NCBI GenBank assembly: GCA_017624115.1
Contig: JAGANQ010000085.1
Coordinates: 1 to 60,580 of the forward strand
Reading direction: 5' to 3'
DNA length: 60,580 bases
Origin: Lachnospiraceae bacterium
GTDB lineage: Bacteria > Bacillota > Clostridia > Lachnospirales > Lachnospiraceae
A program made the position numbers and the translations under genes. This document shows positions 1 through 7,476 of this stretch, piece by piece. Within the stretch, counting starts at the first letter, position 1. Every line of letters starts with the position of its first letter. The notes beneath the pieces were generated by a model, which saw only the letters and a list, made by a program, of their open reading frames with translations, did no database searches and was not told the origin of the DNA.

Positions 1-3
1 CAT
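1..3 (-). other. Start codon of the next operon gene, cut by the window edge
   Basis: An ATG on the minus strand sits on the first three bases, 17 bases after the stop of the carrier protein gene. Purine-rich AGGA and GAGAG stretches precede it, so a further gene probably starts here. Nothing of its protein is visible. In dlt-type operons an MBOAT membrane acyltransferase (DltB) or a DltD-like protein would be expected; that is inference from family context only. Confidence 0.4.
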
Positions 4-20
4 ACTCTCTAATCCTCATC

Positions 21-239
21 TTACAGACTTTCAATCAATGAATAAATCGCTTCTGCAGAATTGAAATTCTCCGGCACAATCATTTCTGCCGGAATTTTCA
101 CATCAAAGGTGCTTCTGATTTCCGATATCAGCCCCACAATATCAAAGGAATCCAGAATATTGTCATCTATCAGCGTGTCACAAAGCTCAAAATCGACCTC
201 TGGATGCATTTCCTGCAAAATCTCCAATAATTCTTCCAT
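21..239 (-). CDS. DltC-like acyl/aminoacyl carrier protein
   Basis: This 72-residue acidic protein has the size and fold pattern of phosphopantetheine carrier proteins. Ser31, in the motif LDSFDIV, is the expected attachment point for the 4'-phosphopantetheine arm. It lies 3 bases downstream of the DltA-like adenylating enzyme, which would load an amino acid onto it as a thioester. DltC carries D-alanine for export and esterification of teichoic acids. Here the cargo is uncertain because the operon also holds an Asp/Glu-type racemase and a transglutaminase-like protein. The spacing of about 30 residues before the Ser and about 40 after is normal, so the protein looks complete. Confidence 0.85.
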   Translation of the reverse strand: MEELLEILQEMHPEVDFELCDTLIDDNILDSFDIVGLISEIRSTFDVKIPAEMIVPENFNSAEAIYSLIESL

Positions 240-242
240 CTC

Positions 243-1763
243 TTATTCTCCTTTTTCTTTCTCATATTCCTGTCTTAATAACACCCGGTTCAGCTTTCCA
301 TTCGGAGTAAGCGGCATTTTATCCAGATGCCTTACCCGGTTCGGCACCATATACCGCGGAAGTGCTTCCTTGATTCTGACAATCACATCCCTCGGCTCTA
401 TTTCGCCTGTATAGAACAGTATAATCTTCTCCTGCTCTTTATCATAAATACAGCATGAGCTTCTGATTTCTTCTATCTGATTGACATTGGCTTCGATTTC
501 ACCCAGCTCAATCCTGTGCCCCATATGCTTAATCTGGTAATCCTTGCGGGACACAAAAATCAGCTCTCCCTCTGCATTATATCTGCCAATGTCCCCTGTG
601 CGGTAAATAAGCTCAGGATAAGCTTTATTCAGGGGATTCTGCACAAATGATTCACTGGTGCGCTTAAAATCATTATAATATCCCATCGTCACCGCTGTGC
701 CGCGGATGCAGATTTCTCCCTCTTCCTCCGCGCCCGCCAGCGTATTATCCTCCTTAAGCAGAAGAATCTGCGTATTCTTAAACGGGCGGCCTATCGGAAT
801 CACCTCTGAAAGCTCAAATTTCCTGTCGGCATGATAATAGCAGCTCATTCCTGTTGCCTCAGTCGGTCCGTACAGATTCGTAAATGCTGCCTCCGGCAGT
901 GCATCCTTCCACAGATTAAACTGTCTGATTGGAAATACCTCACTGCCAAATGCAATCGTGTGAAGATACTCCGGTTTCTTTGTCTCCAACACGCCAAAAC
1001 CGGAAATCATCGTCAGCGCGGACACGACCCAGCATACTGTGTTAATCTTGTATTCATTCAGAAAATCTACCAGCTTAACCGGGAAGCTGAACAAGGTCTT
1101 CGGTATAATATAAGTCGTTGCTCCAAACTTAATCGTCGGATACAGTTCCTTTAAACAGGCGTCAAAGTAAAACGGCGACTGATTTCCAAACACGGTTTGC
1201 TCGGAAAAGCCCAGTGTTTCTGACAATTGCTCAATATAATCAATGACAGAGCGATGACACGCCACGACACCCTTAGGCACACCTGTCGAGCCGGAGGTAA
1301 AGACGATATAGACCGGGTCGATGTCCAGCGCATCTGCCCTGACATCTAAAAGTGCCTGCTCATCCACTGCTTCCGTGCAGATTTCCTCATATTGATAAAT
1401 GGCACCCTCATAAATCATCGTCTTTGCCGCTTCCCGGGTAAACATATCGCAAATCATTGCCCTCGGATGCAGATTTTTAAGTATCAGAGCTATTCTCTGT
1501 GCCGGCATCTCCTCATCTATAGGAACATACAAGCAACCCGCGTAAAGGGTTCCAAAAAAAGCTGTCACTGTCTGCGGACTCTTTTTCATAAAGATAATCA
1601 CCGGCTCCCGGTAATGTCCGTTCCTGTACAAATAGCTTCCCACTGCTCTGGCACAATCATATACCTCGCCAAAGGTAAGTCCCCCTTTTTCATCTGCAAA
1701 GGCAAGCTTATCCGGCACCCGTTTTACCGTATTCTCCAGATATTCTAATAAATTCGTCTGCAT
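243..1763 (-). CDS. DltA-like amino acid adenylating enzyme
   Basis: This 506-residue AMP-forming ligase would activate an amino acid with ATP and load it onto the neighbouring carrier protein. The phosphate-binding motif FTSGSTGVPKG is at about 155-165, YGPTEATG is mid-protein, the hinge region GDIGRY...RKDYQIKHMG follows, and the catalytic C-terminal lysine of NGKLNR is at about 490. The length matches DltA. The substrate-pocket stretch QSPFYFDACLKELY resembles but does not copy the DltA stretch QAPFSFDLSVMDLY as I recall it, so D-alanine specificity is not certain. An in-frame extension to 1895 exists, but the ATG at 1763 has a GGAGGG ribosome site. The upstream transglutaminase gene stops two bases before it, indicating translational coupling. 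Confidence 0.85.
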   Translation of the reverse strand: MQTNLLEYLENTVKRVPDKLAFADEKGGLTFGEVYDCARAVGSYLYRNGHYREPVIIFMKKSPQTVTAFFGTLYAGCLYVPIDEEMPAQRIALILKNLHPRAMICDMFTREAAKTMIYEGAIYQYEEICTEAVDEQALLDVRADALDIDPVYIVFTSGSTGVPKGVVACHRSVIDYIEQLSETLGFSEQTVFGNQSPFYFDACLKELYPTIKFGATTYIIPKTLFSFPVKLVDFLNEYKINTVCWVVSALTMISGFGVLETKKPEYLHTIAFGSEVFPIRQFNLWKDALPEAAFTNLYGPTEATGMSCYYHADRKFELSEVIPIGRPFKNTQILLLKEDNTLAGAEEEGEICIRGTAVTMGYYNDFKRTSESFVQNPLNKAYPELIYRTGDIGRYNAEGELIFVSRKDYQIKHMGHRIELGEIEANVNQIEEIRSSCCIYDKEQEKIILFYTGEIEPRDVIVRIKEALPRYMVPNRVRHLDKMPLTPNGKLNRVLLRQEYEKEKGE

Positions 1764-1765
1764 CT

Positions 1766-3076
1766 TTAGCCCTCCTGAACCACTGCAGCCGGATTTTGTC
1801 CAGACTGTCCTACTGCCGGAAACGTACTGTTTTCCGGCACCTCTCCGTCCTTTTCTTTGCTTTCTGTCGTAGCCTGCCCTTCCATGCTGCCGCACGGCGG
1901 ATACAGACTCTCATCATACAGATAGTAATCCGGACGCTCCATCACAGTTGTCGAATAGGTCACCAGTTCCTCCGTCGTCTTCATAAATGCTTCAAATCCA
2001 TCCGGACGATAAAGATTAGAATCGCAATGATACCAGCCCTCTCCATAATTGACATAGTTCCAATAATGATTCAGATATCCGTCTGTACGGTCCACCTTCA
2101 TAGCTTCAAATCCAGCCCTTATATACAGCATATGTGCTACAGCGCAGAATGTAAAGCAGTCACCTGCCCGGTATTTCAATCCCTGATAAGCACCTGCCAC
2201 AATATCGGACGGGTCAGTATGTCCGGTATAGGCAATATTTCTCTTCGTCCACTTAAAAATCGCATATGCCTTATCCCGATTGCTTATGCCATCTGTGATA
2301 ATCTCTGCAAGTACAGCATCCGCAAGCTCGTCTACCATCTCCTGTGTCACGGGCACTTTCTCCATGACACGGACAAAAATTTCTTCCTCCGTCACATTTC
2401 CTGCCATATCCTCCGCACGGTAGGTTGCATAATAAAGTCCCGCCACATTGCGGTTTACCTGGCTGCTGTCAATCGTAACCTTCGGATTTTCATCGCAGTT
2501 ATCAGTTACCTTCAGGTATTTCCTGTACTGAATCGTATCACCTTCAAATATCGTAAGGTTAAAAAATCCCTCCATCTCCGGCGCTTCTTCATCTTTTCTG
2601 ATAATAAGGCTGGAAGAAAGCACCGTCCGGTTCCCTCCTTCATCCGTCAAAAATATCTCTACCGGCTGTTCCTGTTCCCAGAGCGTCATATCCGGTGCTG
2701 TCTTATAGCTTACTGTAATCTCCGTGTCATCCGACATTGACTCTACGAAGTCCTCCGGTCTGAGGTCTTTCCCGTTCCAGCAGATGACCTGCTCCTTCGC
2801 CACACCCTTTGGCACCGTTATGTCTATATAAATCGTTTCTGTCGGTATCGGTTCGGTTGCTTTCTCCGAGCTCTCCGCTTCTGCCTGAGCCGACGCTTTC
2901 TGCAATGTCATGCTCTCTGTTATTCCGCCCAGTCCACCTGTGCCCTGCGCTACAAAATAAATCAGTATCAGCAGAAAAACAGCTACCACCATAAAGCTGC
3001 TCATCATAAAACGATGCATTAACTGACGTTTTCTTCTTCTTTTCCATTCTTTTCTTGATATCCTGTTATCAGGCAT
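1766..3076 (-). CDS. Membrane-anchored transglutaminase-like protein
   Basis: The 436-residue protein starts with a strongly basic stretch and one membrane segment (about 27-44), so the rest should lie outside the cell. Residues about 165-238 look like an Ig-like beta domain (DNCDENPKV...DMAGNV pattern). The C-terminal part is a transglutaminase-like cysteine protease fold with an apparent triad of Cys307 (GDCFTFC), His337 (NHYWN) and Asp352 (CDSN). Such domains act on peptides or amide bonds at the cell surface; the substrate is unknown. The start overlaps the racemase gene by 58 bases, but a GGGAG site precedes this ATG. It sits between the racemase and the adenylating enzyme, so it probably works with the same surface-modification pathway. 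Confidence 0.75.
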   Translation of the reverse strand: MPDNRISRKEWKRRRKRQLMHRFMMSSFMVVAVFLLILIYFVAQGTGGLGGITESMTLQKASAQAEAESSEKATEPIPTETIYIDITVPKGVAKEQVICWNGKDLRPEDFVESMSDDTEITVSYKTAPDMTLWEQEQPVEIFLTDEGGNRTVLSSSLIIRKDEEAPEMEGFFNLTIFEGDTIQYRKYLKVTDNCDENPKVTIDSSQVNRNVAGLYYATYRAEDMAGNVTEEEIFVRVMEKVPVTQEMVDELADAVLAEIITDGISNRDKAYAIFKWTKRNIAYTGHTDPSDIVAGAYQGLKYRAGDCFTFCAVAHMLYIRAGFEAMKVDRTDGYLNHYWNYVNYGEGWYHCDSNLYRPDGFEAFMKTTEELVTYSTTVMERPDYYLYDESLYPPCGSMEGQATTESKEKDGEVPENSTFPAVGQSGQNPAAVVQEG

Positions 3077-3783
3077 TGATATTCTCCCTTCAAGGCTGCT
3101 CCGCTAAGCAGCACTGCTTTTCTAGCCAGAATCTCCATGGCATCCAGATATCCTGCTCCAATATCATAATCTCGCTTAATCATCGAAAGCTCCGTACAGC
3201 CGAGAATCATAACCTCTGCTCCCTGTCTGCGCAGATAATCTGATACCGCCTCAAATTTATCCGGCTCAATTGGTCTGCCCGCCTTTACGTCCTCATATAT
3301 CAGGCTCATCACAAAAGCCTGATGCTTCTCATCCGGCAGCACGCACTCTATCTGCTTTTTTTCAAGCTCCTGCTGAAACAGCCCGGAGCATACGGTTCCG
3401 TCTGTTGCCATAATCCCGGCCTTTTTTATCCCATATGCAGCCAGATGCTCTGCTGTCTCTTTCACAACATGTATAATGGGCGCTGCAATTGCTTCGGTAA
3501 GCTCCTTGTGGAAATAATGCGCTGTAATACAGGGAATCGCAATGATATCTGCACCCTGTTCTGTCAGCCACTGTCCCATTTCTATCATATCCGGCAATGG
3601 ATTTTCACCGCTTTTTCCAAGAATAAATCTGGTTCTGTCCGATACGGACGGCCGATTGTAAATCATCATCTCCACATGCTCCTGGTCCGTTTCTGCATCT
3701 GTCATCTGAATCACCAGTTCAAAAAAATAGGCAGTTGCAAGCGGTCCCAGTCCCCCGATAACACCTAAACGCTTTTTCTTCAC
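3019..3783 (-). CDS. Aspartate/glutamate racemase family protein
   Basis: The 254-residue protein belongs to the cofactor-independent Asp/Glu/hydantoin racemase family. It begins with the glycine-rich GVIGGLGPLAT motif and has the two expected catalytic cysteines, Cys85 in AIPCITAH and Cys196 in ILGCTELS. Family members interconvert L- and D-aspartate or glutamate. The start is a GTG at 3783 with GAGG six bases upstream. It is the first gene of the operon and has a promoter at 3836-3863. Its position ahead of an adenylating enzyme and carrier protein suggests that it supplies a D-amino acid to them, but it could equally serve peptidoglycan. Confidence 0.85.
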   Translation of the reverse strand: MKKKRLGVIGGLGPLATAYFFELVIQMTDAETDQEHVEMMIYNRPSVSDRTRFILGKSGENPLPDMIEMGQWLTEQGADIIAIPCITAHYFHKELTEAIAAPIIHVVKETAEHLAAYGIKKAGIMATDGTVCSGLFQQELEKKQIECVLPDEKHQAFVMSLIYEDVKAGRPIEPDKFEAVSDYLRRQGAEVMILGCTELSMIKRDYDIGAGYLDAMEILARKAVLLSGAALKGEYQCLITGYQEKNGKEEENVS

Positions 3784-3835
3784 ATTAGCCTCTCATTTCT
3801 GTATGCTTATCTATTTCCATAGAAAGTACATTCTT

Positions 3836-3863
3836 ATTTTAACAACCTGTATATAAAAGTCAA
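3836..3863 (-). promoter_or_regulatory. Sigma-A promoter of the racemase operon
   Basis: On the minus strand TTGACT (3858-3863) and TAAAAT (3836-3841) are separated by 16 bases, about 50 bases ahead of the racemase GTG start. Confidence 0.65.
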
Positions 3864-4179
3864 GTAAAAAGATATTCTTTAACCATTCTACAACAGATGA
3901 ATAATGAACTGCAATTACAATATTATCCATTATCAGGAACTGTCATTTTGTCGAAAAATAATGCCTGTCCATCTATTGACGTGTCTTTCTGCCTATGATA
4001 AGCTTAATACAAAGCATATATTTCTAATATTCGGGTCAGGAATCTTCCTGTACTCTCTATATTCTTCAGCCATCAGGCTTCTTGAAATCCATGCTTTAAT
4101 ACTCATTTATTACAATTTAAAGCAGGAGTTCAAATAACATTCTAACCAACAGTTTCTCCTGCAAAAAGGGAGGAAATTT
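3864..4179. other. Intergenic stretch without a supported gene
   Basis: The divergent spacer between the racemase operon and the Rpn gene is AT-rich. A 77-codon open frame at 3904-4137 has no ribosome site and no recognisable product. GCAGGAG at 4122-4128 and CTCCTGC at 4156-4162 could form a 7-bp hairpin in the 5' leader of the Rpn gene, just before its AAAAAGGGAGG ribosome site. I see no riboswitch. Confidence 0.5.
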
Positions 4180-5115
4180 ATGACAGAAAAAGCCAAAAGA
4201 AATTATAAGGATACGGTATTTCGGATGCTCTTTAAGAAACCCCAGTATGCTCTTTCCCTGTATAATGCTCTCAATAATACCAATTATACAGACCCTGCAT
4301 TGCTCAGGTTCAATACACTGGAAAACGCCATATATATGAATTTTAAAAATGACATTTCCTTTTTGATTGCACACCAAATGAACCTATACGAGCATCAATC
4401 TACCTTTAATCCTAATATGCCATTGCGGGATTTATTTTATATTTCCGATATCATCCAGGAATATGTAAAGGACATGTCTCTATACAGTTCAAAGCTTATC
4501 CGTCTTCCTAATCCAAGCTTTATCGTCTTTTATAATGGGCTGGATTCCATGCCGGAACGCAGTGTTTTAAAACTTTCAGATGCTTATGAGCTATTAACAG
4601 ATAACCCCTCACTGGATTTAAAGATAAATGTACTGAATATCAACCCCGGCATGAATGAGGATTTGAAAAACAAGTGTCCTGTGCTCAAAGAATACACGCT
4701 ATATGTGGAGCTCGTACGGCATTACCGCCAGTTTTTAAGTCTGACGGAAGCAGTCAGCCACGCTATTGAAGATTGTATACAAAATAATATTCTCAGAGAA
4801 TTTCTATTCAAACAAAAATCGGAGGTGATTAAAGTGAGCATCTATGAATATGACGAAGAAAGAGAAATGCGACTTTTCAGACAGGCTGAGCGGGAGTATG
4901 CCATGGAATTAGCCATGGAGGAAGTTACTAAATCTGTAACAGAAAAAGTTACTAAAGCTGTAACAGAAAAAATCCGCAGAGAATCAATTAACACTTTTAT
5001 CTCTGCTTTGCAGGAGCTGAAAATTGATGAGGCTCTTATTTTTCAAAAGCTTACAGAAAAATTTCATCTGACAGATGCTGAAGCGCACGACATTCTGTAC
5101 GCCAACAGCAGATAA
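4180..5115 (+). CDS. Rpn family PD-(D/E)XK nuclease-like protein
   Basis: The 311-residue protein has the layout of the Rpn (recombination-promoting nuclease / putative transposase) family common in Lachnospiraceae. An N-terminal YKDTVFRMLF opening is followed by a nuclease-like core with Asp in KNDISFLI and EHQST, and by the conserved PSFIVFYNG. A charged, helical C-terminal tail (about 235-300) follows. Rpn proteins nick DNA and have been tied to phage defence and recombination, but the role here is unknown. The start has a strong GGGAGG site eight bases upstream. The tail contains a tandem 24-bp repeat. A terminator follows the stop immediately, so this is a single-gene transcript. Confidence 0.75.
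   Translation: MTEKAKRNYKDTVFRMLFKKPQYALSLYNALNNTNYTDPALLRFNTLENAIYMNFKNDISFLIAHQMNLYEHQSTFNPNMPLRDLFYISDIIQEYVKDMSLYSSKLIRLPNPSFIVFYNGLDSMPERSVLKLSDAYELLTDNPSLDLKINVLNINPGMNEDLKNKCPVLKEYTLYVELVRHYRQFLSLTEAVSHAIEDCIQNNILREFLFKQKSEVIKVSIYEYDEEREMRLFRQAEREYAMELAMEEVTKSVTEKVTKAVTEKIRRESINTFISALQELKIDEALIFQKLTEKFHLTDAEAHDILYANSR
4924..4971 (+). repeat. Two tandem 24-bp repeats inside the Rpn gene
   Basis: Units 4924-4947 and 4948-4971 differ only at two adjacent bases and encode VTKSVTEK followed by VTKAVTEK. They keep the reading frame and lengthen the helical C-terminal tail, so slippage here would add or remove 8 residues. Confidence 0.8.
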
Positions 5116-5141
5116 AGGGGCTGTTTTTGTCAGCCCCTTTT
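5114..5141 (+). terminator. Rho-independent terminator of the Rpn gene
   Basis: AAAGGGGCTG (5114-5123) pairs with CAGCCCCTTT (5131-5140) around a 7-base loop and overlaps the stop codon. The flanking A and T runs make it usable from either side. Confidence 0.85.
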
Positions 5142-5216
5142 AACTCTATATATTCACTCGGGTAACATAGCCAAGCTGATTTTTTATCCAGCTTTCGATT
5201 GAGAACTGCAAATAAT

Positions 5217-6607
5217 TCATATCCATGCCACTGACACTTTTTCTGTTGCAAAAAGCCAGCGTACATCCTCCTGTTCTCCATGCCCATACCCCACGGCAAT
5301 CAGCACTTCACCGGTACGTGTCTGCATGACCAAATAAAATCTCTGATTCCTGTCATCCGTATCCACCCGATATACCACACTAACCCCGTCAAGAAGGTTC
5401 TTTACCTCTTCCTGCGGCAGCACATACATCGCCAGCAGCTCCTGCTTTGTAAGAAAGACCGGCCTTCCCAGTTCTCCCATATCCTTCCAGTCCGACTGCT
5501 CTCCCCGTTGTTTTTCCATCAGACAATAATCTGCAGTAATGCAGTAAAATGGCGCAGTTTCCTCTGAATAAGTAACACTGACAAGCGGACTTTCATATAA
5601 GACTGTTGTCACCTGGTAATTGGCTCCTATCAAATCCGTTCCTTTTTTCAGCGGATTTGCCATCAAAATCACCGTCAGGATTATAACTGCCGCGGTGCCT
5701 CACACTAATATCCAAAACGCCGGTTTTCTATAACACATCACATTTTTGATACGGCTTTTAATGCTGTTCTCCCCAAATGCCAGAGGTGCTCCTACAATCC
5801 AGCTCCTGCCGACCGACAATCTTAAGAGTGATGTACAATACTCTGCCCGGATATCCTTCTTCATTTTCTTCATCACGATTTCATCACAGGACATCTCCAT
5901 GTCCCTGCCACATATGACAAATGCAGCCCACACCAGCGGATTAAACCAGTGAATCAGTAATGCCATGAAAAATAATCCTTTCACGATATGGTCGCCCCTG
6001 CGAATGTAGTCTGCTCATGCAGCAGAATATAGCCCTTCTCCTGTTCTGACAAAAAAGAGGGCAGATAAATCTTCGGACGGAAAAATCCAATCACAAACGG
6101 TGACGGAATATAGTCTGACAGATAGATATTCCTCTGCACTGGTACTGCACCCATAAGCGTTTTCTTAAGATGTCTCCAGTTAAAAATACTATATATCAGC
6201 ATACCTGCCATACCTGTCAGCCAGATAAAGGTCGCTATTGCCATCGGTGCTTCCAGCGGGTCAGCCACAAGCTGCTCCTCGCCCTCCTTCAGACGCTCAT
6301 TGATACTTTCACTTAAGGCTGCAGCCGGAAGCTGCACTTCGGGTGTTTCCTTAAATACAATATCCTCAGGAATATACTCTATCCTTCCTGTCACTGACGT
6401 CTGTATCTTCATAAGCTCAAGAAATGATACCGGCATCGAAAACGACACTGGGCAGAGAAGCCGGAACAGCACTGCCAGCCACAGCATATAGGAAAATATC
6501 TTCGGTACCTCTCGAAGCAATATCCGCACAGCCAGTACCAAACAAATGGCAAGCCCCGCTGTGAGACTCATATTGCAAATCTTTGGAAACAACGTATAAC
6601 TCCACAT
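5217..6607 (-). pseudogene. BlaR1/M56 family metallopeptidase, broken by frameshift and stop
   Basis: This would be the membrane sensor protease paired with the BlaI-type repressor. The ATG at 6607 has a GGAGGAAAAG site. The intact part shows three membrane helices and PSPFVIGFFRPKIYLP, then runs to LLHEQT. There the frame is lost: inserting one base between 6007 and 6008 restores HEQTHIRRGDH, the M56 zinc motif, and continues into GLFFMALLIHWFNPLVWAA and the EMSCDE motif. A second lesion is an in-frame TGA at 5700-5702, after AFWILV. Beyond it the same frame continues into a C-terminal membrane segment and an extracellular tail that ends at 5217. The lesions fall in or after the catalytic motif, so no active protease is expected unless they are sequence errors. 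The last codons may also be shifted: another frame reads on to about 5150. Confidence 0.85.
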
Positions 6608-6629
6608 ACCTTTTCCTCCACACGTATTT

Positions 6630-7001
6630 CTATTTACTCTGCTCTCTGTTCTCTTCAATAATTTTCTTAAGCTCCGTAATCTCCTGCTCCGACAGCTTTT
6701 TTCTTCTCGTAAATGCTGTCAGAAACTGAGGCAGAGAGCCTTCAAAGGTCTCCTCCACAAATTGCTCGCTCTGCAGAGAAAAGAACTGTTCTCTGGAAAT
6801 CAGAGATGTCACTGTTCCATTTTCATTCTGAAACATTCCGCGTTCACATAATCGCCTCAAAATCGTATACGTCGTTGACTTCTTCCATGTCAGTGCTTCC
6901 TCACACAGCTTCACCAACTCTCCCGAGAGAAGCGGTTCATGTGACCAGATAATTTCTGCAAATTTTAATTCAATCTCTCCCAGCCTGTACTCCGGCATCA
7001 T
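6630..7001 (-). CDS. BlaI/MecI/CopY family repressor
   Basis: The 123-residue protein has an N-terminal winged helix (GEIELKFAEIIWS...WKKSTTYTILRRL...RG) and a C-terminal dimerisation part, the normal size for BlaI. Such repressors bind TACA/TGTA inverted repeats and are cleaved when a BlaR1 protease senses a cell-wall antibiotic. Two matching operators sit on its own promoter (7015-7031 and 7040-7056), so it should repress itself. The partner protease gene follows 22 bases downstream but is broken, so the repressor may now be uncoupled from its signal. No beta-lactamase gene is in the window. The ATG second codon variant (MM start) leaves the start uncertain by one residue. Confidence 0.85.
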   Translation of the reverse strand: MMPEYRLGEIELKFAEIIWSHEPLLSGELVKLCEEALTWKKSTTYTILRRLCERGMFQNENGTVTSLISREQFFSLQSEQFVEETFEGSLPQFLTAFTRRKKLSEQEITELKKIIEENREQSK

Positions 7002-7014
7002 TCATCCTCCTTTG

Positions 7015-7031
7015 GTTTACACTTTGTAGAC
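7015..7031. promoter_or_regulatory. BlaI-type operator, downstream copy
   Basis: The imperfect palindrome GTTTACACTTTGTAGAC contains TACA-N3-TGTA and sits in the leader between the blaI promoter and its ribosome site. Confidence 0.6.
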
Positions 7032-7038
7032 TGTTATT

Positions 7039-7067
7039 AGTTTACAACTTGTAAACCTCCATGTCAA
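7039..7067 (-). promoter_or_regulatory. Promoter of the blaI-blaR operon
   Basis: On the minus strand TTGACA (7062-7067) and TAAACT (7039-7044) are 17 bases apart. The operator at 7040-7056 overlaps it, so a bound repressor would block RNA polymerase. Confidence 0.7.
7040..7056. promoter_or_regulatory. BlaI-type operator, promoter copy
   Basis: GTTTACAACTTGTAAAC is a perfect palindrome around one central base and contains TACA-N3-TGTA. It covers the spacer and -10 box of the blaI promoter. Confidence 0.75.
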
Positions 7068-7078
7068 GCATTTTATAG

Positions 7079-7107
7079 TTGACATACCTAGAATATCTAT
7101 GTATAAT
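7079..7107 (+). promoter_or_regulatory. Consensus promoter of the padR operon
   Basis: TTGACA (7079-7084) and TATAAT (7102-7107) are separated by exactly 17 bases, a full consensus sigma-A promoter. The -10 box lies at the centre of the 45-bp palindrome. Confidence 0.85.
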
Positions 7108-7128
7108 ATACATAGATATTCTAGGTAT
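7084..7128. promoter_or_regulatory. 45-bp perfect palindrome, probable PadR operator
   Basis: Two 22-base arms (7084-7105 and 7107-7128) are perfect inverse complements around one central A. The middle contains ATGT-N7-ACAT, close to the ATGT/ACAT half-sites known for PadR family operators. It covers the promoter from the last -35 base past the transcription start, so binding would shut off the operon. It is much longer than a usual PadR site and could hold more than one dimer. Confidence 0.75.
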
Positions 7129-7152
7129 CATTACTATACAGGAGGTATTCCC

Positions 7153-7476
7153 ATGGACAAGAAAATGACTGCGGTAAGTGCAAGTCTCCTGGTTTTACAA
7201 CTAATCAGCGAAAAGGAACAATACGGTTATCAGATTATCAAGGAGCTTGAACTTCGAAGCAACTATATTTTTAGTTTGAAAGAGGGAACGCTCTACCCTA
7301 TCCTGCATTCCCTCGAGGAAAAAGGTGCTATTGAAAGCTTTGAGCGTCTGGCTGAAACCGGAAAAATGCGAAAGTATTACCGTATCACAAAAAAAGGCGG
7401 GAAATTACTAAAGGATAAAAAAACAGAATGGAATATGTACCAGCAAGCTGTAAATCAGGTAATCGGGGAGGTGTAA
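7153..7476 (+). CDS. PadR family transcriptional regulator
   Basis: This is a 107-residue winged-helix protein with typical PadR features: LLVLQLISEKEQYGYQIIKEL, then LKEGTLYPILHSLEEKGAI and the wing residues RKYYRITKKG. The ATG at 7153 has AGGAGG eight bases upstream; the frame is open further upstream but without a site. PadR proteins usually repress a neighbouring membrane protein or transporter gene. The next gene starts directly after this stop codon and the shared promoter is buried in a palindrome, so autorepression of the whole operon is likely. Confidence 0.9.
   Translation: MDKKMTAVSASLLVLQLISEKEQYGYQIIKELELRSNYIFSLKEGTLYPILHSLEEKGAIESFERLAETGKMRKYYRITKKGGKLLKDKKTEWNMYQQAVNQVIGEV

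Noticed and set aside
1796..2740. Long plus-strand open frame of 314 codons opposite the transglutaminase gene
   Set aside because: It is the antisense shadow of a gene with clear domains, has no ribosome site and its translation has no recognisable features. The same holds for the other long antisense frames.
3904..4137. 77-codon open frame in the largest intergenic gap
   Set aside because: No ribosome site precedes its ATG and the composition is like the surrounding AT-rich DNA.
4122..4162. Hairpin GCAGGAG/CTCCTGC in the leader of the Rpn gene as a riboswitch
   Set aside because: It is a single 7-bp stem with a large unstructured loop; nothing resembles a known aptamer.
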